Numbered from the stretch's first letter, positions 42,461 through 51,574 are shown. The stretch: DNA of 64,000 nt from Athripsodes cinereus (GCA_947579605.1 OX388322.1:4216001-4280000); one strand, 5' to 3'. Numbers and translations are program-made. The notes: a model not told the origin generated them from the sequence alone.

Positions 42461-42996
42461 ACACCTAATGAATTATGAAATTGAGTTAGTTGGAAGACAA
42501 CACGTCTCTTAGATATATCTATCCAAAAATTTAATTAATAATTAATTGTTGATTATGACAAACCATATCGGACAATTTAATTTATTGGACAAATAACATA
42601 TGATTTAACCAAGACCTGCAAATCAGCGAAATTCAAGCTAGCATTCTACACGAATAATAACATTGGCAAACGAATATTTTATACAGAAACAAAAAAACAA
42701 AAATCAGACCATAGTGGAATTTATAAATAGTTGTAAAAAGTCTGTCCCATATGCTACATAGGACTAAGTGGTAAAAAAATTAATACGAGATATAAAGAAC
42801 ATAAAATGGCAATGAACAGCATTAATTTTAATTTAGAGATGGCAGATCATGCTAGGGAATATGACCACGACTTCATAATACGTGTTACAACAAGACTTGG
42901 AACAATTTGAAAAGGGTCTTTCTTCATTTTGCCAATTTCATACACCTAATGAATTATGAAATTGAGTTAGTTGGAAGACAACACGTCTCTTAGATA
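42392..42996 (+). repeat. PLE filler between 124-bp direct repeats
   Basis: The 124-bp segment 42392-42515 reappears at 42873-42996 with one substitution (aaaaagg/aaaaggg). Between them, 42516-42872 is an internal PLE segment nearly identical to about 48013-48371. I count two substitutions and one A-run length change. Both junctions show 3-bp microhomology ('ata' left, 'tca' right). The flank is a SINE2/Rep-B junction. Confidence 0.85.
42516..42872 (+). mobile_element. Internal PLE fragment with GIY-YIG
   Basis: Encodes, with the same frame breaks as the 48-kb copy, 'TCKSAKFKLAFYTNN', 'SGIYK', then after a frameshift 'CYIGLSGKKI', 'YKEHKMAMNS' and 'LEMADHAREYDHDF'. 'GIYK' and 'CYIG' are the two halves of the GIY-YIG nuclease signature. 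Neither the element's start nor its end is present. Confidence 0.8.
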
Positions 42997-43055
42997 ATTG
43001 TCATATAGAAAATTGCTTGTGATCAATTTACAGTAAAGTATAAATAAATTACATA
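42964..43055 (+). mobile_element. Rep-B (LINE 3' end)
   Basis: 'gagttagttggaagacaaca' and 'cttgtgatcaatttacagta' with an AAAT tail. Its first part is duplicated at 42484-42515. Confidence 0.65.
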
Positions 43056-43059
43056 ATAT

Positions 43060-43508
43060 TGCAGCATGTTTTTTTCCGCAAAATTTTTCGTTAGATTTTC
43101 TAGTCTATATCAATTTGTCCATGCTTTGATTGTCAAATTTTTTTCACACGAACACGGTAAAGTATTGGTTTATTGTTAGTTACTTAATTTTGATATTGTT
43201 TGCCCTACATATTGATTGGCTATCAAACTATTCAATTTAGCTCTTAGAATATTGATTGATATTTCATTGTTAAGTATGAACAAAATAATTTGATTCATTA
43301 TAGATATAAGTGGTGCTAATGAGGTATAAGGTTATTTAGACAAATTCAAACGATAATGGATGTAGAGAACATTGTTCTGGTAAAACACATCATCAATTTT
43401 AAGGTTCCAAGATCATCTAAACCAATAATATTACACACCTTTATGAAATTACATATACCTTTGTGTGTGTACACTGTACATGAACCTCCTGGTGGCGTAT
43501 TTATTATA
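43060..43508. other. Unassigned A+T-rich stretch
   Basis: No motif recognised left of the Helitron 3' end. Confidence 0.3.
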
Positions 43509-43559
43509 AACTAGCTGGCCCGGCGAACTTCGTACCGCCTAATAATCAATGAACGATTT

Positions 43560-43735
43560 CATACATACATCTTCTTCCCCTTGTCCTAGTTCGGTCGGGG
43601 GCCCATTGCCCCTATGTATCTCCTCCAGAGATAACTGTCCACCGCTGCTTCCAGGACCTCTGGCCACTCCAAACCAAGCCTTTCAACACATGTTCGACAC
43701 CTGCCCTTTCTTCTGCCCTCTCCCACTGGCTTTAT
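43560..43735 (-). mobile_element. LINE-P C-terminal fragment
   Basis: 'ctcctccagagataactgtc', 'cttccaggacctctggccac' and 'cctttcaacacatgttcgac' match 39300-39480. One minus-strand frame reads 'KGLVWSGQRSWKQRWTVIS'. Confidence 0.6.
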
Positions 43736-43744
43736 GAATGATTA

Positions 43745-43995
43745 ATATTATTCCCGTGGAGCACCCGGTAAAGAATTGGTCTCCCACTCTTCTCCATAAG
43801 TTTTCGAGTGTCCTGTAAAAGGCAGGTGTTCGAAAAAATAAGACATTTTACATCTCAAATTCGGCGATGAGGTTTGCCACCCATCCTGAATGTCTTAATT
43901 TTATATTGGCACGGAGAAGACAGCTTGCATGTTTTATATGCAGCTGGTCTGCTGGCTGCCCCACTTGTGGGATGTGCCGTGATGGTATAGTAGTA
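43745..43995 (+). repeat. Rep-A, reference full-length copy
   Basis: The best-preserved member of the commonest family in the window. Segments in order: 'ggagcacccggtaaagaatt', 'ggtctcccactcttctcc', 'cctgtaaaaggcaggtgttc', 'gaggtttgccacccatcctg', 'ggcacggagaagacagcttg', 'ggtctgctggctgcccc', the 'ccccacttgtggg' palindrome, and 'tgccgtgatggtatagtagt' with a TAG-rich tail. There is no shared reading frame, no tRNA-like box pair, and no terminal inverted repeat. The (TAG)n tail suggests replication through a LINE-type mechanism, but the class is unknown. Confidence 0.85.
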
Positions 43996-44057
43996 GTAAT
44001 ATTATTAATCTCTTTACAAACTCCCGTAATTGTCAAAGTGTGTCATCGAAGGTATAG

Positions 44058-44458
44058 TGTAAAAAAATATAATTCATTTGGATCTTTCGCAGTTTAGCGG
44101 CCCCACCCGTTGTCGAGTACTTTTTTCAATCGAAAAAGTAATATTTTCGAAACTTGAGGAAATTGTTGCCATATGGTGAATTATTTTTTGGTCACCAAAT
44201 TTTTGGAAAATTCTTTTACAGGAAAAAAAATTCGCAACTATGAAACTTGAGCGGCCCCACCCGCTGTCGAGTAATATGTACGGAATTTTAGGAAATTAAT
44301 TTTCGAAGTGGATTTTTTTTGCCGGCAAATTAAAATAATTCTACATATGGCAACAATTTCCTCAAGTTTCAAAAATATTACCTTTTCTATGGAAAAAAAA
44401 GTACTCGACAACAGGTGGGGTCGCTAAAATGCGAAAGTTACATTCATTTTTTTTTACA
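44058..44458. mobile_element. Foldback MITE with about 140-bp arms
   Basis: The left arm (44058 to about 44200) and right arm (about 44320 to 44458) are imperfect reverse complements, both containing 'cgagtac', 'aaacttgaggaaattgttgc' and a 'ccccacc..ttgtcgag' block. A third copy of that block ('ccccacccgctgtcgagtaa') lies in the centre near 44254. 'tag' flanks both ends. No coding. Confidence 0.75.
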
Positions 44459-45215
44459 TAGACAATTCACACACATCGGCGGGCAGCCCATGCTGACTTC
44501 CCTCTCAACTAAATGCCCAGCGTGATGGATTACCACTGACCTTTGGCTAAAGTAACTGCAGACAATGTCATACAGCCAGCGAGGACATCCCCGTATCTTA
44601 AGCTTGGCCAGGATAAGCGGCCACCACGCATTGTCAAATGCCCCAGCTATGTCCAAAAAGACACCCAGCACATTCTTTTCTCTCCGTTCATCCTTCCATT
44701 TCAGACATGCATCAATGGCATGCCCAGTAGAGAGACCCCGGCTGAAGCCAAACTCTTTAGGACTACCCTGCGCCAGAGTCGACCCAAGCCGGTTCCTCAC
44801 CAAGATCTCAAGAATCTTGCCGAAGGAAGGCAGCAGGGTAATCGGTCTGTACGCCTTGAGGTCTGACAGCGGCCTGTCATTACCTTTGGGTATCACTCTG
44901 AGCAAACCTTTCTTCCATACTTTTGGAAAAACACCCTCTTTCATACAACGCTGGAAAAGCTGCAACATCTCCGCTGGACAACTCTTCCAGACGTTTTTGA
45001 GACCGAGCTAGTCCCAAACTTAAATGAATCTTGATTATGGGTACTAACGCGACGATACACACATATACAATGCACTATATACATATATATGTAACACCCA
45101 GACCCAGGACAATTTGAAAAAGGTCATTCTTCACTTTGCCCTGTCCGGGAATCGAACCCGGGACCTCGTGACTCAAAGGAAAGAGCTCCGCGCCACACCG
45201 GCCGACATGAACAAT
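44459..45215 (-). mobile_element. SINE2 interrupted by an RT fragment
   Basis: SINE2 on the minus strand begins near 45215 with a tRNA-like head ('tggcgcggagc', 'gggttcgattccc'), continues through 'gggtctgggtgttac' and 'gggactagctcggtc', and its last bases ('tgtgtgaattgtcta') lie at 44459-44474, beyond the 526-bp RT insert. Comparison with the uninterrupted 'gacaattcacacagaccgag' at 34811 puts the break inside that word. Confidence 0.8.
44475..45000 (-). mobile_element. R1/jockey-type LINE RT fragment
   Basis: A minus-strand open frame through almost the whole insert encodes an N-terminal RT region: 'FPKVWKKGLLRVIPKG' (RT motif 0/1), 'YRPITLLPSFGKILE' (motif 1), 'EFGFSRGLSTGHAID' (motif 2), 'GVFLDIAGAFDNAWW' (motif A, with the first catalytic aspartate), 'RGCPRWLYDIVCSYF' and 'REVSMGCPP' (motif B start). 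The motif style suggests the R1 or jockey group. It ends before the YxDD catalytic box. Long, clean frame; neither a start nor a poly(A) end is present. Confidence 0.85.
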
Positions 45216-45219
45216 TATA

Positions 45220-45742
45220 CTTAACTCAGATTTGTTTATAAATTATCTGCAGTACGTAATATAATTATGTAGGTACTAATTTTTTTTTCAGGTAGATTTT
45301 ACCTATTCATTTAAAATTTATAAAAATTCTTTCCATGATTTTTTAAAAATTGAAATATCAGAACTACAGTGATGTTAAATTGTATGGATAACGATTCTAA
45401 TTTGAGAATATATAGAAAAATTATCATATAAATAGGCCAATCTATAAAAAAATCTTCATTGTTGATTTTGTATAATTCTCCATATTGCATTTTTTATTGA
45501 AATTAAAAATGTATGGCGTAAATAATTTTCTTCGTAATTTTTCTTCTCTGTCTGCAAATTTCACTACACAATCTTGCATCAGAACTACCTACATGAACAC
45601 ATTCTTATTTTCATCTTTAATAGCACAATTTTTGGTTCAATAATAATTTTCCATCTGCAAAAATAAAATACAATTTCAAATATAATCTGTGCACGTCCAC
45701 ATTTATGTGACAGAAGATCTATCGATACATAAATATTAGTCG
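45220..45742. other. Helitron interior, A+T-rich
   Basis: Contains one of two direct repeats: 45478-45540 matches 46232-46290 ('gaaattaaaaatgtatggcg', 'taaataattttctt'). Confidence 0.5.
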
Positions 45743-45743
45743 A

Positions 45744-46104
45744 ATAACTCGGTAGTTACATGGCAATAGGTTGTATCTCACATTTTTTGCATTTTCAAGT
45801 TTGTTCCATAAAATGCTCAAAATAGTGTAATATTTGATGTGGCAAAAGGATATGTCTCTTTATAGTCAGAATAAAGAGTATTTTTAAACTGCAAGAAATT
45901 ATTTAGTGAATGTTACATACATCTTGTAGAAGAAATTATTAAGAGAATGTTACATCTATCTTGTAGAAATAATAATTACCTTCATTTTTATATATAATGC
46001 TCGAAATTTGGCTGAAATATCTCTTTTGCAAACTTTATTTTTGCTCTCCTGTAAAATTATCTTTTAGTGAGATACAACCTATTGCCATGTAACTACCGAA
46101 TTAT
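45744..46104. mobile_element. Inverted-repeat element inside the Helitron
   Basis: Terminal repeats of about 38 bp: 'tcggtagttacatggcaata' with 'ggttgtatctcac' at the left and its complement at the right, one mismatch seen. 'aaatattagt' occurs on both outer sides but at different distances. No coding; class unknown. Confidence 0.65.
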
Positions 46105-46544
46105 AGTAAACAAATATTAGTACACATTTCGTTCATATTAGTTATAGTAATTTGGTTCTTAATATAGCAGAACCTACGGATTATTTTAGCACAATGCAAC
46201 AGGCGACGTGGGGGCGCTATTAGCGGCATAAGTCTCCATATTGTTTTTATTTTTGAAATTAAAAATGTATGGCGTAAATAATTTTCTTCATATTTTTTCT
46301 TCCCGTGAATTTGTAAGATGTTTTAATAGCCTATAGTTTATTCCGGGCGGAGAAGAATCCAACAAATCAGAGATCATTCAAATCGGTACAGCCATTCTTG
46401 AGTTATAAGTGTTGTAACACACACGAGTTCCTTTTATATATTAGATTTCTGTAGAAAAGTCGTATTGATATATGAACTTGGAGAAAACATGCATATGGTA
46501 CAATAGAGGTACCTGATTTTTTTGTTACCTACGTACTTATGGAG

Positions 46545-46725
46545 CTATTCCTGTCGACTAATGAAAATTAGCCTACCCCATATATTTACAGGCATCTCTG
46601 TCCTAGACTTTCGGCAACAAGTCACCAGCAGTTCATCTAATGTCGTCAGACCATCGTGTGGGAGGTCTTCCTCTACTTCTTTTATCTTCATGGCCAGAGA
46701 CTCAAAGAGATCGTTAAAAATATCT
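46545..46725 (-). mobile_element. LINE C-terminal fragment
   Basis: The minus strand carries a 'RSRGRPPTRW'-like block ('gtgggaggtcttcctctact' on the plus strand) and a 'DDIR'-type continuation, as at 36595-36765. Confidence 0.6.
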
Positions 46726-46734
46726 ATCTTTACT

Positions 46735-47020
46735 TTTATTGTCTCGGAGAGAACAATCAGCATGTTTATTGTATAAAGTTACTTTGTTTGCTACCTTACT
46801 GGTGGCATATGCCGTGATGGTAAGAATGATGGTCTGAAAAAATCCTTTAAACTTTTGAAGATCTCATTCAGCTCCCTGCGGAATGCCAGATATATTTTTT
46901 TTTAATAATTTCAATTGCACATACATACATGTCTTCGATTCCTGAAATATCCGGATTTGTGGTGTTCATATCAACGTGCTGGCTACCTCATTTGTGGGAC
47001 ATGTCGTGACGGTAAACCTA
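46735..47020 (+). repeat. Rep-A 3' ends and Rep-K scrap
   Basis: Rep-A pieces at 46740-46825 ('cagcatgtttattgtat', 'ctggtggcatatgccgtgat') and 46975-47015 ('ggctacctcatttgtgggac'). A Rep-K word 'cgattcctgaaatatccgg' lies at 46937. Confidence 0.6.
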
Positions 47021-47299
47021 AACAGATAGGTATAATCATTTCCTGACTAGATCTCCCACTGCTTATCACCTGAAGTTCACACTTGACCCCACATCGCGCC
47101 TACACCTCCATCAAGTCAGACTAACAAACTGTGTACATAATGTAACATTAATAAGACTCAATTGCTGTAACATACCACGCAATGTAACCATTAACTGTAC
47201 ATGGCTTACATCATAACACAAACTAGCTATTAAAAATAATGTGTTCAACTTTTGATTTCGTTCGAGTGACGTGTCGAATTTTTTTCGAGCAATATCAAT

Positions 47300-47485
47300 A
47301 TTATCACGGCAAATCCCACGTGTAAAGTTGCCAGCTGATCAGCTTTATGTAATAAATATGCATGTTATCCTTTCCATGCCAACAAAGAATTAAGACGTTC
47401 AGGATGGGTGGCAAACCTCATCGCTGAATTTAAGATGAAAAATGTCGAACACCAGCCTTTCGCAGTTTACTCAAAAACTAACGGA
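47300..47485 (-). repeat. Rep-A copy
   Basis: 'atcacggcaaatcccacgtg', 'gttatcctttccatgcc', 'gatgggtggcaaacctcatc', 'gtcgaacaccagcc'. Confidence 0.7.
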
Positions 47486-47734
47486 AAGTTTCGATCAATA
47501 GCAACTACGTATTATGTTACATACTTACCTACATGGAATTTAAAATTTTCACAAACATATGTCAATCTTTTTTCTCTACTCAGAAATCATAAAAAAATCC
47601 CATTCATGTCCAAAAAATCATTCAAAATTCGTACCATCTCAGCAGTTGGATCACACAAAATACTCGGCAGGCCCGTGTGAAAGGTAGAAATGTATTATTA
47701 ATGAAATTAAAAAACAAATGATTTCTTCTACTAT

Positions 47735-48645
47735 ATATTCTTTAGAGACGTCTTTCGTCTTATAAGGATCAATCTCCTTGTCAATATTATAAGACAAAAA
47801 TATAACAAAACAATATATAACAATATAATAAAAAAAAACAATAGCGCTTTCAATTCAATAATTCATCGCCTCATCTCTATTCTTATGTCAGTAGATAACT
47901 ACAAAGAAGAACTTAATTTTATTTTTCAAAAAGCCTCCAATAACGGATATAAAAAGGAAGATATACAAAATATTCTAAATAAAAAAGAAAAACATTACCT
48001 GATGAACCAATATATCTATCCAAAAATTTAATTAATAATTAATTGTTGATTATGACAAACCATATCGGAAAATTTAATTTATTGGACAAATAACATATGA
48101 TTTAACCAAGACCTGCAAATCAGCGAAATTCAAGCTAGCATTCTACACGAATAATAACATTGGCAAACGAATATTTTATACAGAAACAAAAAAACAAAAA
48201 TCAGACCATAGTGGAATTTATAAATAGTTGTAAAAAGTCTGTCCCAGATGCTACATAGGACTAAGTGGTAAAAAAAAATTAATACGAGATATAAAGAACA
48301 TAAAATGGCAATGAACAGCATTAATTTTAATTTAGAGATGGCAGATCATGCTAGGGAATATGACCACGACTTCAGCCTGGGTAATTTAGAAGTCCTTCAT
48401 CGATGCAACAAGGGCCAAAAATGAATATTTTAGAATCCATAGAAATAAATAAAAATTGCAATAGCATCATGAACATTCAAATACCTCCCCTATCCTCCCC
48501 CTCATCCAACCCTTCACCACTCTCCCTGTACCTACAGCTCTACCACCAATACATCCTAACCTCACACCCCTCCCCACACGCCGGCCCTTTTATTTATTAG
48601 TTTCATTTTGGGATTCTTCTACCTAAACACTAACACAGTGAATGT
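47735..48645 (+). mobile_element. Penelope-like element remnant, RT end plus GIY-YIG
   Basis: The most complete PLE here. It opens with an inverted terminal piece ('gagacgtctttcgtcttata'). From 47852 it encodes the RT C-terminal part: 'NSIIHRLISILMSVDNYKEE', then 'LNFIFQKASNNGYKKEDIQN' and 'KEKHYLMNQ'. After a gap come 'KFKLAFYTNN' and the GIY-YIG nuclease ('SGIYK', then 'CYIGLSG'), 'YKEHKMAMNS', 'EMADHAREYDHDFSLGNLEV', 'NILESIEINK' and a Pro/Ser-rich tail after 'NIQIPP'. It ends at 48613-48640 with 'cttctacctaaacacta' and 'acacagtg'. Stops and frameshifts make it non-functional. RT palm motifs are absent. It is the probable source of 42516-42872. Confidence 0.85.
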
Positions 48646-48852
48646 ACAGTTTTTAAGTCGCGTTGATATGAACAAGGTATCTTACTATGTATAGACTATT
48701 GTTTTAACAAATCAGTTATAAACAACTAAATAATTATAATATATGTATGTATAATCAGAGTATGAGAATACTGTAATTAATTCAACATTTAAAAATATTA
48801 TTACTCGTTTATTGTCTTCCTCAATTATGTAATAAACACCAAACATAAACAT

Positions 48853-48910
48853 AACAGGTAAAGACAATTCACACAGATTTAGCTAGTCCCAAATTAAGAT
48901 ATGGGGCAAT
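48853..48910 (-). mobile_element. SINE2 3' end
   Basis: 'gacaattcacacagatttag' and 'ctagtcccaaattaagatat'. Confidence 0.65.
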
Positions 48911-48984
48911 AAAAAAACACCATTAATAAAGCCGGGCTGATCCTATTTTTCTTCCATTTAATTTCCCGTTCCTATTGTATATAT

Positions 48985-49195
48985 TTCCTTCTTGCCCTTG
49001 AGTCACGAGGTCTCGGGTTCGATTTCCGGGCAGGGCAGATTGAAAAGTAACCTTTTTCAAATTATCCTGGGTGTTACATGTTTTGTGTTTAGTGCATTGT
49101 ATATGTGTGTATCGTCGTGTTAGTACCCATAATACAAGATTCATATTTATATATTAATTTGGGACAAGCTCGATCTGTAAGAATTGTCTATACAT
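48985..49195 (+). mobile_element. SINE2 copy
   Basis: 'gagtcacgaggtctcgggtt' and 'cgatttccgg' (B-box region), 'tcaaattatcctgggtgtta', 'gtatcgtcgtgttagtaccc', 'gggacaagctcgatctg'. The extreme 5' end (A box) is lost. Confidence 0.75.
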
Positions 49196-49264
49196 ATTAT
49201 GTTTTGTTATTCATGTTCTGTGTGAGTTCTACTTTTTGTTAATATTTTACTCTCCTTTGATTAT

Positions 49265-49405
49265 ATTGTTTCTTTTTGATGATGTCTCTTTTGTGATATT
49301 TTTTCTCCGTCTTTTTTTTTTTAAATTTAGTTTTTCTTGCTGAGATCGCCTTGGCCGAAAGTTGTTATGGTCTCAGTGCAGGGTGACATTTTTAAGATAA
49401 TTTTT
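49265..49405 (+). mobile_element. Rep-J (LINE 3' end)
   Basis: 'gctgagatcgccttggccga' and 'gttatggtctcagtgcaggg'. Confidence 0.65.
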
Positions 49406-49409
49406 TTTT

Positions 49410-49980
49410 CTGTGTTTTATTTATAGTTTTATTGAGTGTCTTATTTTGTTTAACATAATATTTCTGTACCTGACAGCCATTAGGACTCAAGTGCATTTTT
49501 GTCAAAAATAGCAAGTTTCCAAAAAAAGCAAAAATAACACAACAGTCGTGAGTCAAAGTACAGAAATGCTTAGGGTCTATATTATAGTGTCTATGTAATA
49601 AGCTGTATATACTATATACAGCTTATTACTAGTAAAATGTTGAGATGTTTTTGATTAAAAAAAATTGAATTTGAAAATGGCATTTTAGCACTTAAGGCTC
49701 TCAGTTACAGATTTTATTTTTCCTTGTTGGCTGGAAAAATCACATTTGCGATAACTTTTACATGCATTTTTTGTAACCATTTAATACGCTTATGTATGTT
49801 GGATGATTTATTCAGCGCCGTTTAGTAGAGCATCCATCTCAAGATACACTATATTGAGCCAATAATAACTCTCCTGTCGGGAAGACTATAAAATTGTTGA
49901 ACGATTTGAATGTTCCTGTCTATATTTTCAATATTACATACAATGAATTTATCGCCAGGAGAGAGACTATCCTTTGATTC
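49410..49980. other. Unassigned, with a short palindrome
   Basis: 'aataagctgtatata' and its inverse form a palindrome at 49598-49628. A low-copy repeat word shared with 27085-27130 lies at 49800-49842. Nothing else recognised. Confidence 0.35.
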
Positions 49981-49984
49981 TGTT

Positions 49985-50135
49985 TCTTTTTGATCTTTTA
50001 TGTTTTTCTGTCTCGCTGTTTTTGTTTTTTGCTTTGTGAATTCGTATATTTTTTTCCTGCTGAGATCGCCTTGGCCAAAAGCTGTTATGGTCTCAGTAGT
50101 GCAGGGTGATATTTTTTAAAATAATAATAATAAAG
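49985..50135 (+). mobile_element. Rep-J (LINE 3' end)
   Basis: 'gctgagatcgccttggccaa' and 'gctgttatggtctcagtag', then an 'aataataataat' tail. This copy preserves the tail best. Confidence 0.65.
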
Positions 50136-50481
50136 TTTAACAAATGAAAAAAAAAACAAACAATAATTCAAGATAAAATAAGAAATAGATATTGAAAAAG
50201 TAAATAATTAATTAGAGCACAAAAATCATCAAAATATTTTTGAGTGTCTTCTGTCCCCTTCTCTGGGCCTACGCCTTTGTTTTACAATGTATTATTGTAA
50301 ATTTATACCTAATAGGTACATGTCGGTAGACACATTAATTATAACAACATTTATTTGATGTAGACATCATGGGAATTTATTTATTCGGTATAATATAATA
50401 TATCTTTTTATTACACAGCTAAGCACTTCCTGTCCTAATTATTTAATTCTTTGATGTCTTTATTATTACTATTATTTTATA

Positions 50482-50990
50482 TTATGTTGTCTTGTGTCCT
50501 ACATATCGTTGTTGGAACAATCTTCCTTCTCCGCATAGAGTTTCACAACCGCTCAAAGTTTTCCCGTGCCCCGAAAAATATGCCCCGTTTTGTGGAAAAA
50601 CCACCGCAAGGGCCCATTCAAGAATCATAACATCTCCTGAACAACAGGGTTTTTTTAACCTCGCCTTGAACACCTCCTCACTCTCCAGAGTCCGCAAATC
50701 ATAGGGAATTTTGTTCCACAGCAACGGACCAGCCACACAGAAGGCACGGTCAACATAGTTAGCCAGACCCCCTCTACACGGCACCACAAGTCTATTGATA
50801 GAGTCTGTGTTAGCAGACCTTAGTGATTTTTCCCTTTCTGTTGCCTCCTCATAAATGCAGAACTCCGAGATGTATACCGGTGCCATCTTCAGTTAAGGAA
50901 AAAATGCTGTCTTGTGACTTATTAGCCGTTCCCTAGCCTCCCCCCGTTTTTTCCAATCCATACTCCGTTTGGTGGTGCATTGGCACGTAA
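50482..50990 (-). mobile_element. LINE-N (CR1/L2-like) C-terminus, reference copy
   Basis: A 134-codon minus-strand frame (50482-50886) encodes 'RAFCVAGPLLWNKIPYDLRT' followed by 'EEVFKARLKK', the widely conserved extreme C-terminus of CR1/L2-like RT proteins ('SF.V..P.LWN.LP..LR', 'FK..LK'). It then gives 'GDVMILEWALAVVFPQNG' and 'CETLCGEGRLFQQRY', probably extending past the usual protein end. Four other fragments in the window align to it (629-658, 1475-1650, 12160-12300, 14235-14400). RT core absent. Confidence 0.75.
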
Positions 50991-51019
50991 ACGAAACTTT
51001 AATGTTGTCCAATAATAAT

Positions 51020-51570
51020 AATAAAACCCATCGCTGAATTTAAGGTATAAAATATTATTAAATTATTGTAACAAATAAACATAGTGATTCAAGTTTTAAT
51101 TAATGTAACGTTTAAATTAATGTAACAAATAAACATAGTGATTCAAGTTTTAATTAATGTAACGTTTAAATTAATGTAACAAATAAACATAGTGATTCAA
51201 GTTTTAATTAATGTAACGTTTAAATTAATGTAACAAATAAACATAGTGATTCAAGTTTTAATTAATGTAACGTTTAAATTAATGTAACAAATAAACATAG
51301 TGATTCAAGTTTTAATTAATGTAACGTTTAAATTAATGTAACAAATAAACATAGTGATTCAAGTTTTAATTAATGTAACGTTTAAATTAATGTAACAAAT
51401 AAACATAGTGATTCAAGTTTTAATTAATGTAACGTTTAAATTAATGTAACAAATAAACATAGTGATTCAAGTTTTAAATATTTTATTTGAAAAAGGTATA
51501 AAATATCTTTACATTTGCGAACACCTACATTTGACAGGTCACACAAAAACTTAAGGCAAAGAATACGGCA
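51020..51570 (-). repeat. Rep-A copy carrying a minisatellite
   Basis: 'aaacccatcgctgaatttaa' lies left of the array. 'gaacacctacatttgacagg', 'tcacacaaaaacttaaggca' and 'aagaatacgg' on the right are the inverted Rep-A 5' part. The 54-bp array occupies the place where Rep-A copies have only a short linker. Confidence 0.7.
51067..51477. repeat. 54-bp tandem repeat, about 7.6 copies
   Basis: Units begin at 51067, 51121, 51175, 51229, 51283, 51337, 51391 and 51445 (the last partial). Each contains 'tgtaacaaataaacatagtg', 'attcaagttttaattaa' and 'tgtaacgtttaaattaa'. I see no differences between full units. Within each unit 'taatgtaac' occurs twice. Confidence 0.95.
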
Positions 51571-51574
51571 ATAA

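Larger units (their letters stand above)
43511..46445 (-). mobile_element. Non-autonomous Helitron with nested insertions
   Basis: On the minus strand the element starts with TC at 46445 ('tctaatatataaaagg') after an A and ends with CTAG at 43511 before a T. There is no target duplication, as expected for Helitrons inserting between A and T. Just inside the 3' end 'ggcggtacgaagttcgcc' forms a hairpin about 10 bp from CTAG. No Rep/helicase frame exists, so it is non-autonomous. Most of its 2.9 kb is later insertions: LINE-P (43560-43735), Rep-A (43745-43995), a foldback MITE (44058-44458), SINE2 with an R1-like RT piece (44459-45215) and an inverted-repeat element (45744-46104). Confidence 0.8.

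Noticed and set aside
43930..43995. Rep-A as a Helitron 3' end
   Set aside because: The 'ccccacttgtggg' hairpin is suggestive, but copies end in TAG-rich tails rather than a CTRR terminus, and no TC start is conserved.
44543..45011. Plus-strand open frames of 107 and 148 codons
   Set aside because: They are shadows of the minus-strand RT fragment, which has clear RT motifs.
45130..45215. Possible tRNA gene on the minus strand
   Set aside because: It is the tRNA-like head of SINE2, with a SINE body attached and other copies in the window.
51067..51477. CRISPR-like array
   Set aside because: The whole 54-bp unit repeats without variable spacers, and the setting is eukaryotic.
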